Source: Flaccisagitta enflata
Lineage: Eukaryota > Chaetognatha > Sagittoidea > Aphragmophora
Length of the DNA: 64,000 nt
Assembly: GCA_965153355.1 (NCBI GenBank)
Contig: OZ231127.1
Coordinates: 73,222,001-73,286,000, forward strand
Reading direction: 5' to 3'
In this document: piece after piece, positions 50,760 through 63,241 of the stretch
Layout of the letters: each line of letters begins with the position of its first letter
Position numbering within the stretch: position 1 is the first letter of the stretch
The notes under the pieces: generated by a model
Database searches by the model: none
What the model saw: the letters and a program-made list of their open reading frames with translations, nothing else
What the model was told of the DNA's origin: nothing
Made by a program: the position numbers and the translations under genes

Positions 50760-51290
50760 TTTGGTAGTCGTTTTGAGGGTGGACGTTGGAGGCGTCATTT
50801 CTCATCAAATACCATCTCGGATTTTGTTCACCGGGCCCTCGGAACCCGGAGCAAAACAAAAAAATATGGCCGTAGATCAAAATTGCTCATACCGTTCTCT
50901 GATATAAAAAATGAACGGCAACTAGCTAACTGGGTTTGACACATGTTCTTACCTGTTGCAGCTTAAAACAGGACGAATTACGAGCTGCTGTGTCATGTAC
51001 AGTTCCCTGCCTCTCGTATTCACGAAAATTGCCCTTTCACCCCATAATGAGTGTTTAATATAACACAAAGAAAAAAGAGAAACAGGAGTCGTAAATCATT
51101 TTTATATTTCAGTTAGGAAATTGGATGTACACTGTTTGTATAATGAAAGCAATGTTAAAACGGATGCAAATAAATTGCAAGTAAATTGTGCATGTCACTG
51201 TGGGTCAAATCAGTATGTCACTGTCTTAAGCATAGCGCTTTTGCTCTGTCTGTCTGTCTCACAGTGGGCTTTTTTAGGCGAACCTTTCTC
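50760..51290. other. Gene-free stretch
   Basis: No exon or repeat recognised. Confidence 0.4.
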
Positions 51291-51299
51291 AAAACCTCT

Positions 51300-52195
51300 G
51301 GTAGCTTCTAACCTAATTTTTCGTGCACAGTTCAACCCTGTGAGTGTACTAGATGCCCTAACAAGCAAAAATATCCAGCTTTAAGGGCCCCAGGGGCCCC
51401 AAAGGGCCCCAAAAGTAGGTTTCTGAGGAATTTCAGGTTTTTTTGACTATTTTCATGTCTTATCTTGGTTGTTTATGGTAAATTTCAATCCTATAAAGGT
51501 GATAGAGGCCCTAGCAAGAAAGAATTGTCGGTGGTGAGGGCCCTTGAGGCCCCCAGGGACCGTAAAAGTAGGTTTTTGAAGCTTTTTTCTGTTTTTTTTG
51601 CATATAATTATAATTTTTTTGTTGTACTTAAAATTTTATCTCTGTTAATGTGAAAGAGGTTCTAGCAAGCTAAATTTTTTGGTGTTATGGGCCCCAGGGG
51701 CCCCTAGAGACCGTAGAAGTAGGTTTTTTAGGCTATTTTTAGGGTTTAGTGCTTAAAATCATAGGTTTTTTTAGTGTTTACTGTAAATTCAAGCCTTGTT
51801 AATGTGATAGTGGTTCTGGCAAGAAAAATTATTGGGTGTTATGGGCCCCAGGGGCCCCTAGAAACCATAAAAGTTGTTTTTTTAGGGTATTTTTGAGGTT
51901 TTTGCTCATAATTATGGTTTTTTTTTGTGTAATGTAAATTCTTTCTTTGATAATGTGATAGAAGTACTAGCAAGCAAAATTTTTGGGTGTTATGGGCCCC
52001 AGGGACCCCTAGAAATCATAAAAGCAAATTTTTGAGGCTATTTTTTCAGGTTTTGTACTTTTAATCATGGTTCTTTTTTGGTTTTTACAGTAAATTTTAA
52101 CCTTGTCATCGTAATAGAGGTTCTAGCAAGCAATACTTTTAGCTGGTAAGAGCCTCAAGAGCCCCTAAGGACCCTGAAAAGAGGTATTTTAGCCA
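51300..52195. repeat. Divergent tandem repeat of about 150 bp (5-6 copies)
   Basis: Each unit has GTAAATT..A.CCT.., GTGATAGAGG..CTAGCAAG, GGGCCCCAGGGGCCCC and AAGTAGGTTTTT. Units start near 51418, 51571, 51719, 51875 and 52027. Divergence between units is high, so the array is old. Confidence 0.78.
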
Positions 52196-52317
52196 ATAGA
52201 GAGTATCTCTTTAAGACTATATGTGCTTTTTCGTTGAATATTATATGATCTTTTATTCGTGTTTAAAAAGAAAACACAGAACGTACAACAACAAGCAGCT
52301 AATACTACTACAGAGGG

Positions 52318-52551
52318 TTAACAGTTTCGCGATAGAAAAGACAAAGTTGCGTTACCAATTTGAGGTAGACGTGTTTCAAAATTCTTTTTTCGTCTGGTAA
52401 ACAGTTCAGTGATTGAAAGGTAACCAAAAGATTTTCTCAAATCTTTAATACTTTCCCACCTTTGGTAAGAAAATATTCTACGAATAGCGTCATTGACAGC
52501 TACATGTAAAGATTCCATCTCCTTGTGCGGAAAAATATTGTAAATTTGCAC
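52318..52551 (-). pseudogene. C-terminal fragment of a LINE reverse transcriptase ORF
   Basis: The - strand encodes N-D-A-I-R-R-I-F-S-Y-Q-R-W-E-S-I-K-D-L-R followed by L-S-I-T-E-L-F-T-R-R-K-K-N-F. This resembles the segment after the polymerase domain of many non-LTR retrotransposons (W-N-x-A-x-R-x-I-F ... R-W-E-S-V). Nothing of the catalytic domain is present, so it is a 5'-truncated fragment ending at TAA. Confidence 0.6.
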
Positions 52552-52677
52552 CCTATTGGTGAGATAAAAGCCTTTAAAAGCATTTTACAGCATAGTTACA
52601 TAAACTTTCATAAAAAGCATCCAAAAATCTTGCCCATGATTAGTCATATATAAATATACTCGGACATCTTCTTGCTT

Positions 52678-53162
52678 CTCCTCCTCCTCCTCCTCCTCCT
52701 CCTCCCTTCAAAAGTTCCACAAGGTTACTTTCAAACTTATGTCCTGTGGTAAATATCATCTTTTAGAGGTTCAAAGCTTGGCCAATATTATAGATTTACA
52801 TGATTTGCAGCCGCCACCGCCTCCTCCTCCTGCTCCTCCTCCTCCTCCACCTACTCCCTTCAACAGTCCCACAAGGTTACTTTCAAACCAATCTCCTTTG
52901 GTAAATATCATCTTTAAGATGATCAAAGCTTGGCCAATATTATAGATTTACAAGATTTGCAGCTGCCCCCGCCGCCGCCTCCTCCTCCTCCTCCTCCTCC
53001 TCCTCCTCCTCCTCCCTTCAACAGCTCCACAAGGTTAATTTCAAACCAATCTCATTGATAAATACCATCTTTTTGATGATCAAAGCTTGGCCAATATTAT
53101 AGATTTACAAGATTTGCAGCCTCCTCCTCCTCCTCCTCCTCCTCCTCCTCCTCCTCCTCCAC
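52678..53162. repeat. 155-bp tandem repeat with (CCT)n tracts (3 copies)
   Basis: CCTTCAA.AGT.CCACAAGGTTA begins at 52707, 52857 and 53015. Each unit ends GATTTGCAGC followed by a (CCT)n tract that leads into the next unit. Confidence 0.88.
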
Positions 53163-54320
53163 TACAATTTCTACAATAACTCTCTCATCCCACATTGTAT
53201 GGTCTACTAGCAACAAGTCTTGACTTTCATAAGAAACAATGTTTCTCTAATAGTAGAGGTAAAATAGACAAATTCCAATGGAGCAGATTTCCAAAATGCC
53301 CTCTTGAGATAGGGGAAAGTAGCAAGGTGCTATTTCTCCAAAATGGTGAGAGGTACAAAAAAATGGAAACCAGTCCCTTGTAGGCCATCACCAAAAGGTA
53401 AGAATTGACAAAAAAAAATATCTTAAGTCATGGGTGTACATAGGTAAAACAAAATAAAACTGGATTTTTTGCTCTTCCCCCTTCCATAGGATTACAATGG
53501 AAAGTTACTCATTGATTTTTAAAAAACGCATTATTTAGTATTGCCGCAAAACTATGAGAGGTACAATTTTAATGAAACCTGATTATGAAACCTTAGAGTT
53601 TCCTCTACATATTTCAGTAATAATATTGTCTTAATGTTTGGGTGTACTATGGTTTAAAAAAATAATAAGGCCAATGACCCCCCTTATTTTGATTGAAATA
53701 AGCCTGACCAAGCCAATTTAGAGAGCTGTTACCCCCCCCTCAAATAAAAAATCGGCCAAAATTGTGATTGGTATTTTACATACTAACCATTACCCCTCTA
53801 TTTCAGCCATATTTGGTTCATTTTTTTTATTTCTTGATTTTAACAAAATTGGCCATCTCAGTTTCCAGAGCCTGAGTCCAGGCGATTACATAGTGGGCAC
53901 CAACTTCCGGTCAAGGTATCATTCTATGGCTGGTTAATATCAAATATATACTCTAAAGATTAGGTTTGGCGTTTTTTGTTTCTCCATTTTTGGCTTAAAA
54001 GTGCGCTCTGAGGTAATGAGAAAGGTCGGCCTACAGTGTGTCTCTATCTGGGCGCATTGTTTGTCACAGACAATCGCGTTTTTAACGGGCCACTCGGTCG
54101 CTTGCCACTTTTGTTTGCTCACATGCTCAGCAGACCTTTGCTTCGCTCTGCATGCTCGCTCCATTCACAGGCTCGCTAACTCACTTCTCTCACTCCCTCG
54201 TGGGACAATAGAAATTCTTGAACATGTATTCTTGCTGTGAGCGCGATTAACGGAATTGAACGCGATTGTTGTCGGCATTAGAAACACGCCCTTTCTATCA
54301 TTATCTGATCTTTACTTTAC
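53163..54320. other. Gene-free stretch
   Basis: No exon with consistent splice sites was found. The 53400-53880 part is AT-rich with short homopolymers. A frame at 53940-54164 (-) is open but has no supporting signal. Confidence 0.4.
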
Positions 54321-54327
54321 CTGTTAG

Positions 54328-54486
54328 GCAAGGCCAGATACACGGCTAATAACAGTCGCAAACGGATGGGCAGGGGTGAAAAGGCAAATTTTCATGTTTT
54401 CCAACTTGATGATCGCAGACAAATGGACGGACCAACGCACCAATGGAAGGACACGCCTCTTATTAAGTCGCGAGTGCACGACTAAA
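54328..54486 (+). repeat. Dispersed palindrome-ended repeat, copy
   Basis: CAAGGCCAGATACACGGC head, ACAGTCGCAAACGGATGGGCAGGGG, CAACTTGATGATCGCAGACAAATGGACGG, end AAGTCGCGAGTGCACGACTAAAA. Diverged but with all blocks in order. Confidence 0.72.
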
Positions 54487-54741
54487 ATGTTAAGTAGTTA
54501 AGTTCAGATTCGTGGAATACATAGAACTACATACATAGAACTACATCGAAGTACATACTACATCAACTACATACATAGAACTACATCGAGCCTGAGCATG
54601 AGCTTGTATCAAGAACAGTATTAAGCGCAAAAGAGCCAGTGCGCGCCGTAAACAGTAGAGGTCATTAATGGCGTGACACCATAAAGCGCTCTACATCATC
54701 CTGTTCGCCAATAGTGATGATATTCCACACGAGCAGAACCT

Positions 54742-54749
54742 GTGTGTGT

Positions 54750-54828
<79 letters not shown>

Positions 54829-54905
54829 TGCGTGTGAGTGCGTGCATGTGTGCGTGCGTGCATGTGTGCGTGCGTGTGTGTGTTTGCGTGCGCATGCGTG
54901 CGTGC
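54742..54905. repeat. (TG)n microsatellite
   Basis: TG run decaying into GTGCGTGCATG units, just downstream of the predicted end of gene C. Confidence 0.92.
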
Positions 54906-54967
54906 TGATCACCCTCCTTTTTGTCTGTTTGTCCGTCATTGGTACTCATGAAATATTCACCATTATC

Positions 54968-55024
54968 CTATGCTGCATCACAACTTGACGCGCACTCTCC
55001 AAACCAGTTGCAACCACGGCGCAC
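54968..55024 (-). CDS. Gene C exon 4, tentative
   Basis: Acceptor CTTCCCTATTTGTCAG, phase 0, 18 codons then TAG. It encodes V-R-R-G-C-N-W-F-G-E-C-A-S-S-C-D-A-A. Confidence 0.35.
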   Translation of the reverse strand: MRRGCNWFGECASSCDAA

Positions 55025-55867
55025 CTGACAAATAGGGAAGATGGTACAAAATTTTTCTCTCCCGGTCTCTTGCTCTCTTGCTCTCTCGCGCTCTCGCTCT
55101 TGCTCTTGCTCTCTCTCTTTCTCTCCTTTATAACCCAAAGGATGAATTTGCCCTGATGACTTGTGATACGCTTAATTACAAGACTATAAATCAGAATAAT
55201 CCAGACTGTAGACTGGCAAAAAAAACTCATTATTGTACCAACGGGAATGTAATTAATTACAGTTGAACCACGCTCCAATGGACCCGATTTTAACAGAATT
55301 CTGCCAATAACAAAAAAAATTCTTAGTCCCTTCAAGCTGTTTTCTTTTGTTTCCTTTAATGACTAACAGAATTCCACCTATAACAGATAAAATTTATTGG
55401 TCCCCTGAAGTCCATTAGAGCGGGATTCAACTGCATTGCCCATGATCCGCCTTACCGTTGTGGTATTGATCCGCAATACATGAATTCGTATTTCTCTCAC
55501 ATTGGGTTTCGCTTCCGAACTTATTGGGCTATATTGCTGCAGATGAAAAAACGCAGACGTCGCGTCCAGCAACGTTGTCTTCGCTTTGTTGTCTTAACGT
55601 TTTCCGACTTCTGAAATAAGATGAAATAAGATGAAATAAAATGAGAAATAAGATGACCTACACAGATGATGCAAACTACCTCCTGAATCATTCGCAGTAA
55701 AGAGAAGTAAAAACTCAAAATCTTGACATTATTGTAGCCCCTATTGTTGCTTTTCAAATGTGTAAGTTTGATTGTCACTTTTTATGTGTTAGTCTTTATC
55801 ATTTTTCTGTCTGTTGGTCTGTAAGTCCATCCTTCCGTGTGAGTCCCTCTCTTTGCCTCTTCGGTTT

Positions 55868-55908
<41 letters not shown>

Positions 55909-56415
55909 TTTGGCGCGTCGGCGAGAATGTGTTGCTTCCGCAAGATGCTTTGGTCGTCTCCTTTCAGTTTCTGTATAATCTTCATTTTTCTTTATCTCCG
56001 ACTTTTTATACATTTCCACCAAGCTTTAGCTATTTAAAGGAGGATATATGAAAAAAATCCAGGATCAGGCAGATAATACATGTTGCCTTGTAAATAAAAA
56101 CATGGTTTGACCGCTGGAGGAGACAGAAATCAAACACATTTAACCCAAACCAGCCATGAAAAAAATTCAATGTTGCAGTTCAAGGCTCACAACGTCAAAA
56201 TTACTTGCCTTTGACGGTTGGCTCTCCGGTATGATATTCCCCATCTTAATTCCTAGCCCTCGAATACAAGTAACCAAAAATAAAAAAAATAATTCCCGAG
56301 CTATGCAGCAGAAAGTCGCGAGAACCAGTCTCAGATCTGCACGCTCCATTTTTAGGCGCTAGAAGTAAAACGAGGTGTTTTGTCTAATATGCAGTCAACG
56401 CTCAGAGGCTTTTAA

Positions 56416-56499
<84 letters not shown>

Positions 56500-59115
56500 T
56501 GCACGTGCGTGTTGGTCTGTGTGCCGTTCTGTGTGCGTCTCTGTGGGTACGTGTTGTTTTGCCCACATCCTTCTCTGTTCGTTGGGAACAAAGACGAGGA
56601 AAAAAGAGCGTCGAGAAAATAATCAAGAGGAGAAAATGGTTTTGTCATCAAACGGCAGTTGTATGACCAACATACGCGTTATCATCCAAAGACCAAAACA
56701 CAGCTGGCCACGAGGTGGCTTTATATCCCTAGATTACAGGAGATGAGAAATCACCCCAGAGTCTGGCGTTCTATCGGCACAGAACGCCGAAGTTAAGTAC
56801 ATAATAGGGTACCATAAAGAACATCAACCTTTCATAAAATGCTGATGATATTTCATTATTCAAATATTTGAAGGTGTTTACATGATGAACATGTGAAAAG
56901 TTTATTTTGTACTTGGGTGATGAGAGGCAGAGATACTGATAACTGAATATCGAGAACAACTTGAACATGTCTCTTAAATTAGATCTGACAGAATGACGCA
57001 AACATACAAATAAAGCAGCAGTCATATGTCATTTGTTTTGGCACCTTGCGCACTAGGGTGGCGTCTAAATAGGCCACAAAGATATTCTGTTGATGGAAAG
57101 GAGATGATAAGAAACACCAAAACTTGGTCTAATTTGGAAAAATGGCGCATTTGTAGTCGCAAAAGAAATATCCATTCATATACATACATGCAGATACATC
57201 CATCCATCCATACATACATACATACATACATACATACATACATACATACATACATACATACATACAAAGGGGAGTACATGTTTCTTCCGGCAGTGTCGTA
57301 GTGACGCTGTAAATCATGTTGGGAAGGTTATAACCTATAAACTATTTCATTGATATTTGTTTATTTGTCAGAAAGGAAGGATGTGAAGTAAAAGAACCGA
57401 GGAGCAAGTTTTTATCTTTGGATAAAGTATGACAACCTCAGTCCAACATTTATTTCCCCCCATGTGTAAAGGAGAGGGCCGCTGGGGAAGCCTAAAAAGG
57501 GGTTTTACCCTGCACCTTTCAGTGATTTTGAAAAAAGTATGTCATTGGAATTTTTTTTTCTAATGCTTAAGCGGAAAGGCAAAAAACAATTTCTAATAAA
57601 GGGAACCACAAGACAAGAACTCCCTTCCTCGATTTTTCATCAGTTTTCAATGTTTAAGCCTGTATTTTCCTTATAATTTAGCATAAGAGACTGTTATGAG
57701 AGTAAAATAAAATAAGAAAAAAGCGGCGGCATATTAATTCCAGTATGTTACGTCAAACCACTTCATCTTACTTAAATTTTGTCATACATAACGATTTGAC
57801 CGACCATCCATATTCATCTCACTCTATTCATTTTACCTTATACTATACGAATTAAAAAAAAGACGCACTTTTAAATGATTGATTGCGCCATTGAAAATTA
57901 AAATAACTAACTAAAATCTTAGACCATTTTGAAGCCCTTGAAAAACTCTTTCATTTGGCGCCAATCTGGTACCTCTATCTTTTTTTGTTTGGAAATGGCA
58001 TTAGTTTGAGTAAAAATGTTGCCAAATTTGTTTTTGCAGTCCCTTTGAAAAAGATGCAATTCAGCAAAATGGTGTCTCCCTTTAAAGAGCTGTAGCTCCT
58101 AAACTGTTAAAGATACAGATCTGGGATTGGTCTAGAATGAAAGATAATTTGAAAATCCTCAAAATTATTCTTTCTGTAAATTTTTTTTAGTTCTTTTTGA
58201 GTCAATTTTATCAACAAATACAAAGGGGCGTCTTTTTTTTTAATTCGCGTAGTATTTGCGCGATGGACAACAAAAAATTCGACATTTATATTATCTTAAA
58301 AAGTTATAAACAATATGTGATGAGTGCAAAAACTCACCTAGTTGGAAATCGGAGCGATATCCATCGGCGAAATCTTGAGCGACGGCGAAAAAGATGTTAG
58401 ACGATGACGATGCCATTGCGATCAAGGGGAGACACACAAGTAGGCCGAGATAACGCCGTAATGGCCATCGCGAAGATGACGATGACATTGACGACGTTGA
58501 CGGTATCCGGCACGCGGGTGACGTAGTAGGTAATGATATCCGATATTCGGCAAAAGCCGATGTTGTTGTTTTACGTGGCGACGTTGGTGCTGTTGTTGTT
58601 GTTGTTGATTTACGTCGCGGTGTTGTTGTTGCTGTTGTTTTTCGTCGTCGTTTCATGAGCGTTGTTGTGGTTTTAATCCGGCACATTAAATAAGAAGCGC
58701 GGCACGAAAAAGACGCGTTGGATGACAACAACAAAAACGAATCCAACGATACATCCTTCATTTCGCTTTGTTTCTTAATCACATCGCGTACCATTTCGTT
58801 TCCGTTTTCATCGTCATTATCAAGATTTATTCCATTCGGTTGTACGCCACATTTCATATCATCTTCCGCGCTCTCTCGTCGCACTTGTGAGATATCATTT
58901 GTGTTATTCCTTTTCTTTGATGTTTTGGCGAAGGATCTCGTTATTATTTCGGGTCTCGTCTTTGCTGCCGCCTCCTCCTCCTCCTCTTCCTCTTTCACTT
59001 TTCTTTCCTCGCTTCGTAATCTTTTTATTCTTATTCTTCTTCTTCTTGTTTCCAAATCTTGGCGGGATTTATGGTTAGAAATGGTTCGATGACTGGAAGA
59101 AGATTTATTCGCCAT
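54968..59115 (-). CDS. Gene C: predicted membrane protein with long N-terminal head (4 exons, tentative)
   Basis: The model on the - strand joins 59115-58338, 56258-56209, 55536-55456 and 55024-54968, 966 nt in all, giving 321 residues plus stop with matching phases. The ATG in TCAAAATGGCG has a good context. The head is Ser/Arg-rich, then basic, then has a Glu run, an Asn/Asp stretch, and a Lys/Arg/Thr-rich part with T-T-T-T-T-T. A hydrophobic segment Y-L-G-L-L-V-C-L-P-L-I-A-M-A follows at about 225-250. The short C-terminal part ends V-R-R-G-C-N-W-F-G-E-C-A-S-S-C. Exon 1 is the most credible part. The later exons rest on splice signals and phase, and intron 2 would need a GC donor. No family is recognised. 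The layout (head, one membrane segment, exon end soon after) recalls genes A and B without clear sequence similarity. Confidence 0.45.
55260..55433. mobile_element. Tc1/mariner-like MITE in gene C intron 3
   Basis: CAGTTGAACCACGCTCCAAT and the inverse of CATTAGAGCGGGATTCAACTG are the ends. TA precedes the left end and CA follows the right end, a decayed duplication. 174 bp, same family as 9755-9930. Confidence 0.78.
55456..55536 (-). CDS. Gene C exon 3, tentative
   Basis: Strong acceptor TTTTTTCATCTGCAG and donor ACAACG/GTAAGG bound exactly 27 open codons: Q-Y-S-P-I-S-S-E-A-K-P-N-V-R-E-I-R-I-H and on to N-T-T-T. The splice signals are good even if the assignment to gene C is not certain. Confidence 0.45.
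55869..55906. repeat. (TC)n microsatellite
   Basis: Short TC run in the predicted second intron of gene C. Confidence 0.9.
56209..56258 (-). CDS. Gene C exon 2, tentative
   Basis: The acceptor ATTCGAG comes after a T-rich tract; donor AAAG/GCAAGT is of the rare GC type. 50 nt, phase 1 in, phase 0 out. It encodes L-G-I-K-M-G-N-I-I-P-E-S-Q-P-S-K. Confidence 0.33.
56418..56497. repeat. (TG)n microsatellite in gene C intron 1
   Basis: About 80 bp of TG. Confidence 0.95.
57177..57266. repeat. (CATA)n microsatellite in gene C intron 1
   Basis: CATACATA run with CATCCATC at its left end. Confidence 0.93.
57840..58252. mobile_element. MITE-like inverted-repeat element in gene C intron 1
   Basis: Ends ATACTATACGAATTAAAAAA and the inverse of TTAATTCGCGTAGTAT, continuing into AAAGACGC/GCGTCTTT. 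The internal GGGATTGGTCTAGAAT..AAAGAT block is shared with 19620-20367. It lies about 90 bp from the gene C exon 1 donor. Confidence 0.6.
58338..59115 (-). CDS. Gene C exon 1
   Basis: It starts MANKSSSSHRTISNHKSRQD and ends with donor CTAG/GTGAGT, phase 1. If not spliced, the frame would end 15 codons later at 58291. The Glu run is encoded by a GAG/GAA tract (plus-strand CTC repeat at 58971-58993). Confidence 0.55.
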
Positions 59116-59137
59116 TTTGATCGATTTCGACAAGGCG

Positions 59138-59934
<797 letters not shown>

Positions 59935-59997
<63 letters not shown>
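59935..59997. repeat. (TTG)n microsatellite
   Basis: 21 pure TTG units. They would read as CAA (Gln) on the - strand, but I see no exon around them. Confidence 0.95.
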
Positions 59998-60780
59998 GAG
60001 GGCGAAATTCTTGTTGTAATTCACGTGACTGTAGGATGTCGTTGTTGATCTAATTTTTGAATTGTTGATTCAGAAAATATATTCGCTCCTTAAAAGTATT
60101 AAATGAATATGACTGGAAGCCAACGCAAAAAGTGACATACTTGCTCAGTATAAAATAAAAATCTTAATATTACAGAAGTAAAAAGAACCATGTTGGTTCA
60201 ATTCCGTCTTTGAATAGCCGCCAAAAGTGACACATGTACACAGTGACACAATTTTGCAAAACTATGTAACACTTCCACGTACAACGCTATAAAGAATTAA
60301 TGGTATGGCAAGTAACTAATACAGGCGTGTCCACCGAGGACACATTTACTTATTTAGACACGTGAACGATGTTATGCTTGAGTTAAGCTACAGATCATGA
60401 TATGCTGTCACCGCCTAGAATGTATATTGTTCATACTGTCATTTCATTGCTGGTAAAAAGAATTAAGATGGGCTACCGCCATTCAACTTATCTGGAAAAA
60501 TGTATAAGATTTAAAACATTTTGTTGATTTAAAAAAAATTTTGAAGGGGAATTTTTTTCTCTTTAGCACCAAGTGATAGAATAGACCTCCCTGAAGCCCA
60601 AACCACTCGCCGTCATGACCGAGCATTTTTCCTGACCTACGAAAGCCTCCCCCGTAGCGTGTGGTGAGGCCGCCAGGTCATTTTCTGTTAAGCTGTCATT
60701 TATGATCGGCTTCTTATCATATTCATGTACTCTGTCAAATACCAAGAAATGAAACTTTGGCGGGCCAGAAAGCGAAGCTG
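59998..60780. other. Gene-free stretch
   Basis: No exon or repeat recognised on either strand. Confidence 0.4.
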
Positions 60781-60990
60781 TACAATGCTGCAATGCTGCG
60801 ACGCTTCGGCGATGAGATGCTGCAATGCTGCGACACTTCGGCGATGAGATGCTGCAATGCTGCGACGCTTTGGCGATGAGATGACGCAATGCTGTAATGA
60901 TGTGACGATGAGATGCTGCGTCGCCGCGATGCTGAGGCGATGAGATGCTGCGATGCTTTTATGTTGCAGCGTTGAGATGCTGCAGTTTTG
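60781..60990. repeat. 32-bp minisatellite
   Basis: GCTGCAATGCTGCGACGCTTCGGCGATGAGAT repeats about three times cleanly, then three more times in shortened form (GATGAGATGCTGC..). Confidence 0.85.
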
Positions 60991-61900
60991 GGCGATATTA
61001 GCTGATTATTGTTGTGGATTTAAAGTGGTTCAACCGGAAATCGAGTCGAGGAGGATGGAGACAAGAAAGGGAAGATGAAGTGGATTGAAAAGAGAGGTGT
61101 TGAATGTAGGAACTGCATCGTACTTATGATTTATGACATTTGACTCCGTACTGAAGTTTTTTATTTATTTTTTTTTTTTTGGTAATAAAAAATTCATATA
61201 TATCAAGAATAGATGTCTTGACGAAATTGAGAGAGAATTGATGATCAATCCAATGATAAAACCACCTCGTTGAGGCCGTTATTGAAAATATTCCAACGAG
61301 AATGCAGCAAGTCTCTTGCGATAGCGCGGTTACACAAAACGATGATCGACTTAATCGCCTTTATTTCACGTTTTGAAATCCAAAAAATTATCTAATGAGT
61401 AAACCAACGAATTATAGTGCGACGCGATAATACAACCGATTTAACGATGGTTGATACCAAAACTAGTGAACGATTAATGATTTATTCACCATGAATGAAT
61501 ATTGCTCTTTTTTTTAACGCTTTCTTAAACGGACAAGGATTTTACCGCGTTTGTCTTTTAAATCGTTTTTTTGCGTTCCTTGTCGCATGCTTTGCACTTT
61601 TTTTTTTCACAAAGAAGCAAAGAGGCAAAGTCTCTTATATTGAGGTGAGTGTATTCCAATAAATGAGAGAGCGCGAGCTGGATGAGGGCTGAATTGAATG
61701 AGAGAGCGCGAGAGAGCTAAATGAGAGCGAGATAGCGTGTAAGATGAACGTGGTTTGTACCGCCCAAAAGGCGGGTTTTTCTCGATCTTGTTTCACGTCA
61801 ATTCATGATGGATGACGTCACGAAGTCTGAGATGGGAGAATCACGTGACATCTTGCGCACGCGCGCAGTTGGCAATATCTGACGAAAATAGAGGAAAGAA
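60991..61900. other. Gene-free stretch
   Basis: AT-rich with a T run at 61168-61180. A weak GAGAGAGCGCGAG repeat lies at 61665-61735. Confidence 0.4.
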
Positions 61901-61910
61901 GTTAAAGAAA

Positions 61911-62090
61911 GCGGGGTTACAATATCGTGGGTATGGGTGGGCAACCCTCCTCCATACCCCCTTCCGTACATGCAGGCTCTACGCCAACAAGATGCACGTC
62001 TACACTTTTAAACCTGTATGTGTAAAACATACGGACAGACGTACGGACAGACAAACCCTCTTAGAGAGTAACTTGTTCGCGACTTTAAAA
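61911..62090 (+). repeat. Variant dispersed repeat copy
   Basis: GGGGTTACAATATCGTGGGTATGGGTGGGCAACCC head, ACGGACAGACGTACGGACAGAC tract and TTAGAGAGTAACTTGTTCGCGACTTT end. The head differs from the GGCCGGATACACGGC type but is shared with about 881-930 and 14694-14730. Confidence 0.5.
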
Positions 62091-62672
62091 AACACAGAAA
62101 TGAAACGCTGCTTTTATTTTAAACTTTGAGCATTTTTGTCCAGTACCAAATGCACCACGACTTTTAGAAACCCTGTTAATTTAGTGTGTGGTTATTCTGC
62201 CCCCTTCCATTTTGGACGATTACGTATGGCAAGGCCAAAAGTGCGTATAGTGCGTGAAGTCATTCAGCTTTATCCCTTGTTCCGCAACTTCAGTGGAGAT
62301 GAGATTCCGAGTCCGACGAGATTTTAATCACTTCCTTCCAACCGGACGAGGAAAACGAAAGAATCGAACCGAGGATGGACATCGTTAATACACGTCGTGT
62401 GCTTGTGAGTTGTGCTACATGATCGGATGAGAGATAGAAGAGAATCGACGTTGTTATTTTCTGTTGTTGTGAATTAGAGATTGTTGTAGTTGTTGTTTGG
62501 TCACTGTTGTTATTTTCATTGGAGTTTTATGTCATTTTGTGTCGTCGTGGTTGTCGTTGTCGGTCTTGACGTCGTTTTCGGTGTTGTTTTTTTTGTTTTG
62601 GGTTTGTTATAGTTTGTTTTTTGTTGTCCTTGTCGACGTTAGAATTGTTGCTGTACTTACAGGGGTTTAAGT

Positions 62673-62676
<4 letters not shown>

Positions 62677-62703
<27 letters not shown>

Positions 62704-62713
62704 TGTTGTTGTT

Positions 62714-62761
<48 letters not shown>

Positions 62762-62762
62762 G
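62677..62762. repeat. (CTG/TTG)n microsatellite
   Basis: Seven CTG units followed by about 20 TTG units. Confidence 0.93.
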
Positions 62763-63009
62763 CTACAAAACGAGATTTTAGCAAGCGAATGCACAATCGG
62801 TTGAGCAAAAAATGATGTAATGCGCGTGCGAAAGAAAAAAAAGCTGAGACCAGAAAAATCGTGGTTCCATGATTACCATCATGATGAATCATCATCATCA
62901 TCTTGATCTTGGTCTTGGATATGGACTTAAAGCTTAACTGGCGGACGACGAGCAAGAAAAAGCGAAACTAAATACCACGCGCGCGGGACTCAAAGAGAAA
63001 ATCATCGGG

Positions 63010-63241
<232 letters not shown>

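Noticed and set aside
62527-62955. Minus-strand frame with Thr and Ala runs
   Set aside because: Encoded by the CTG/TTG microsatellite; no start or splice support.
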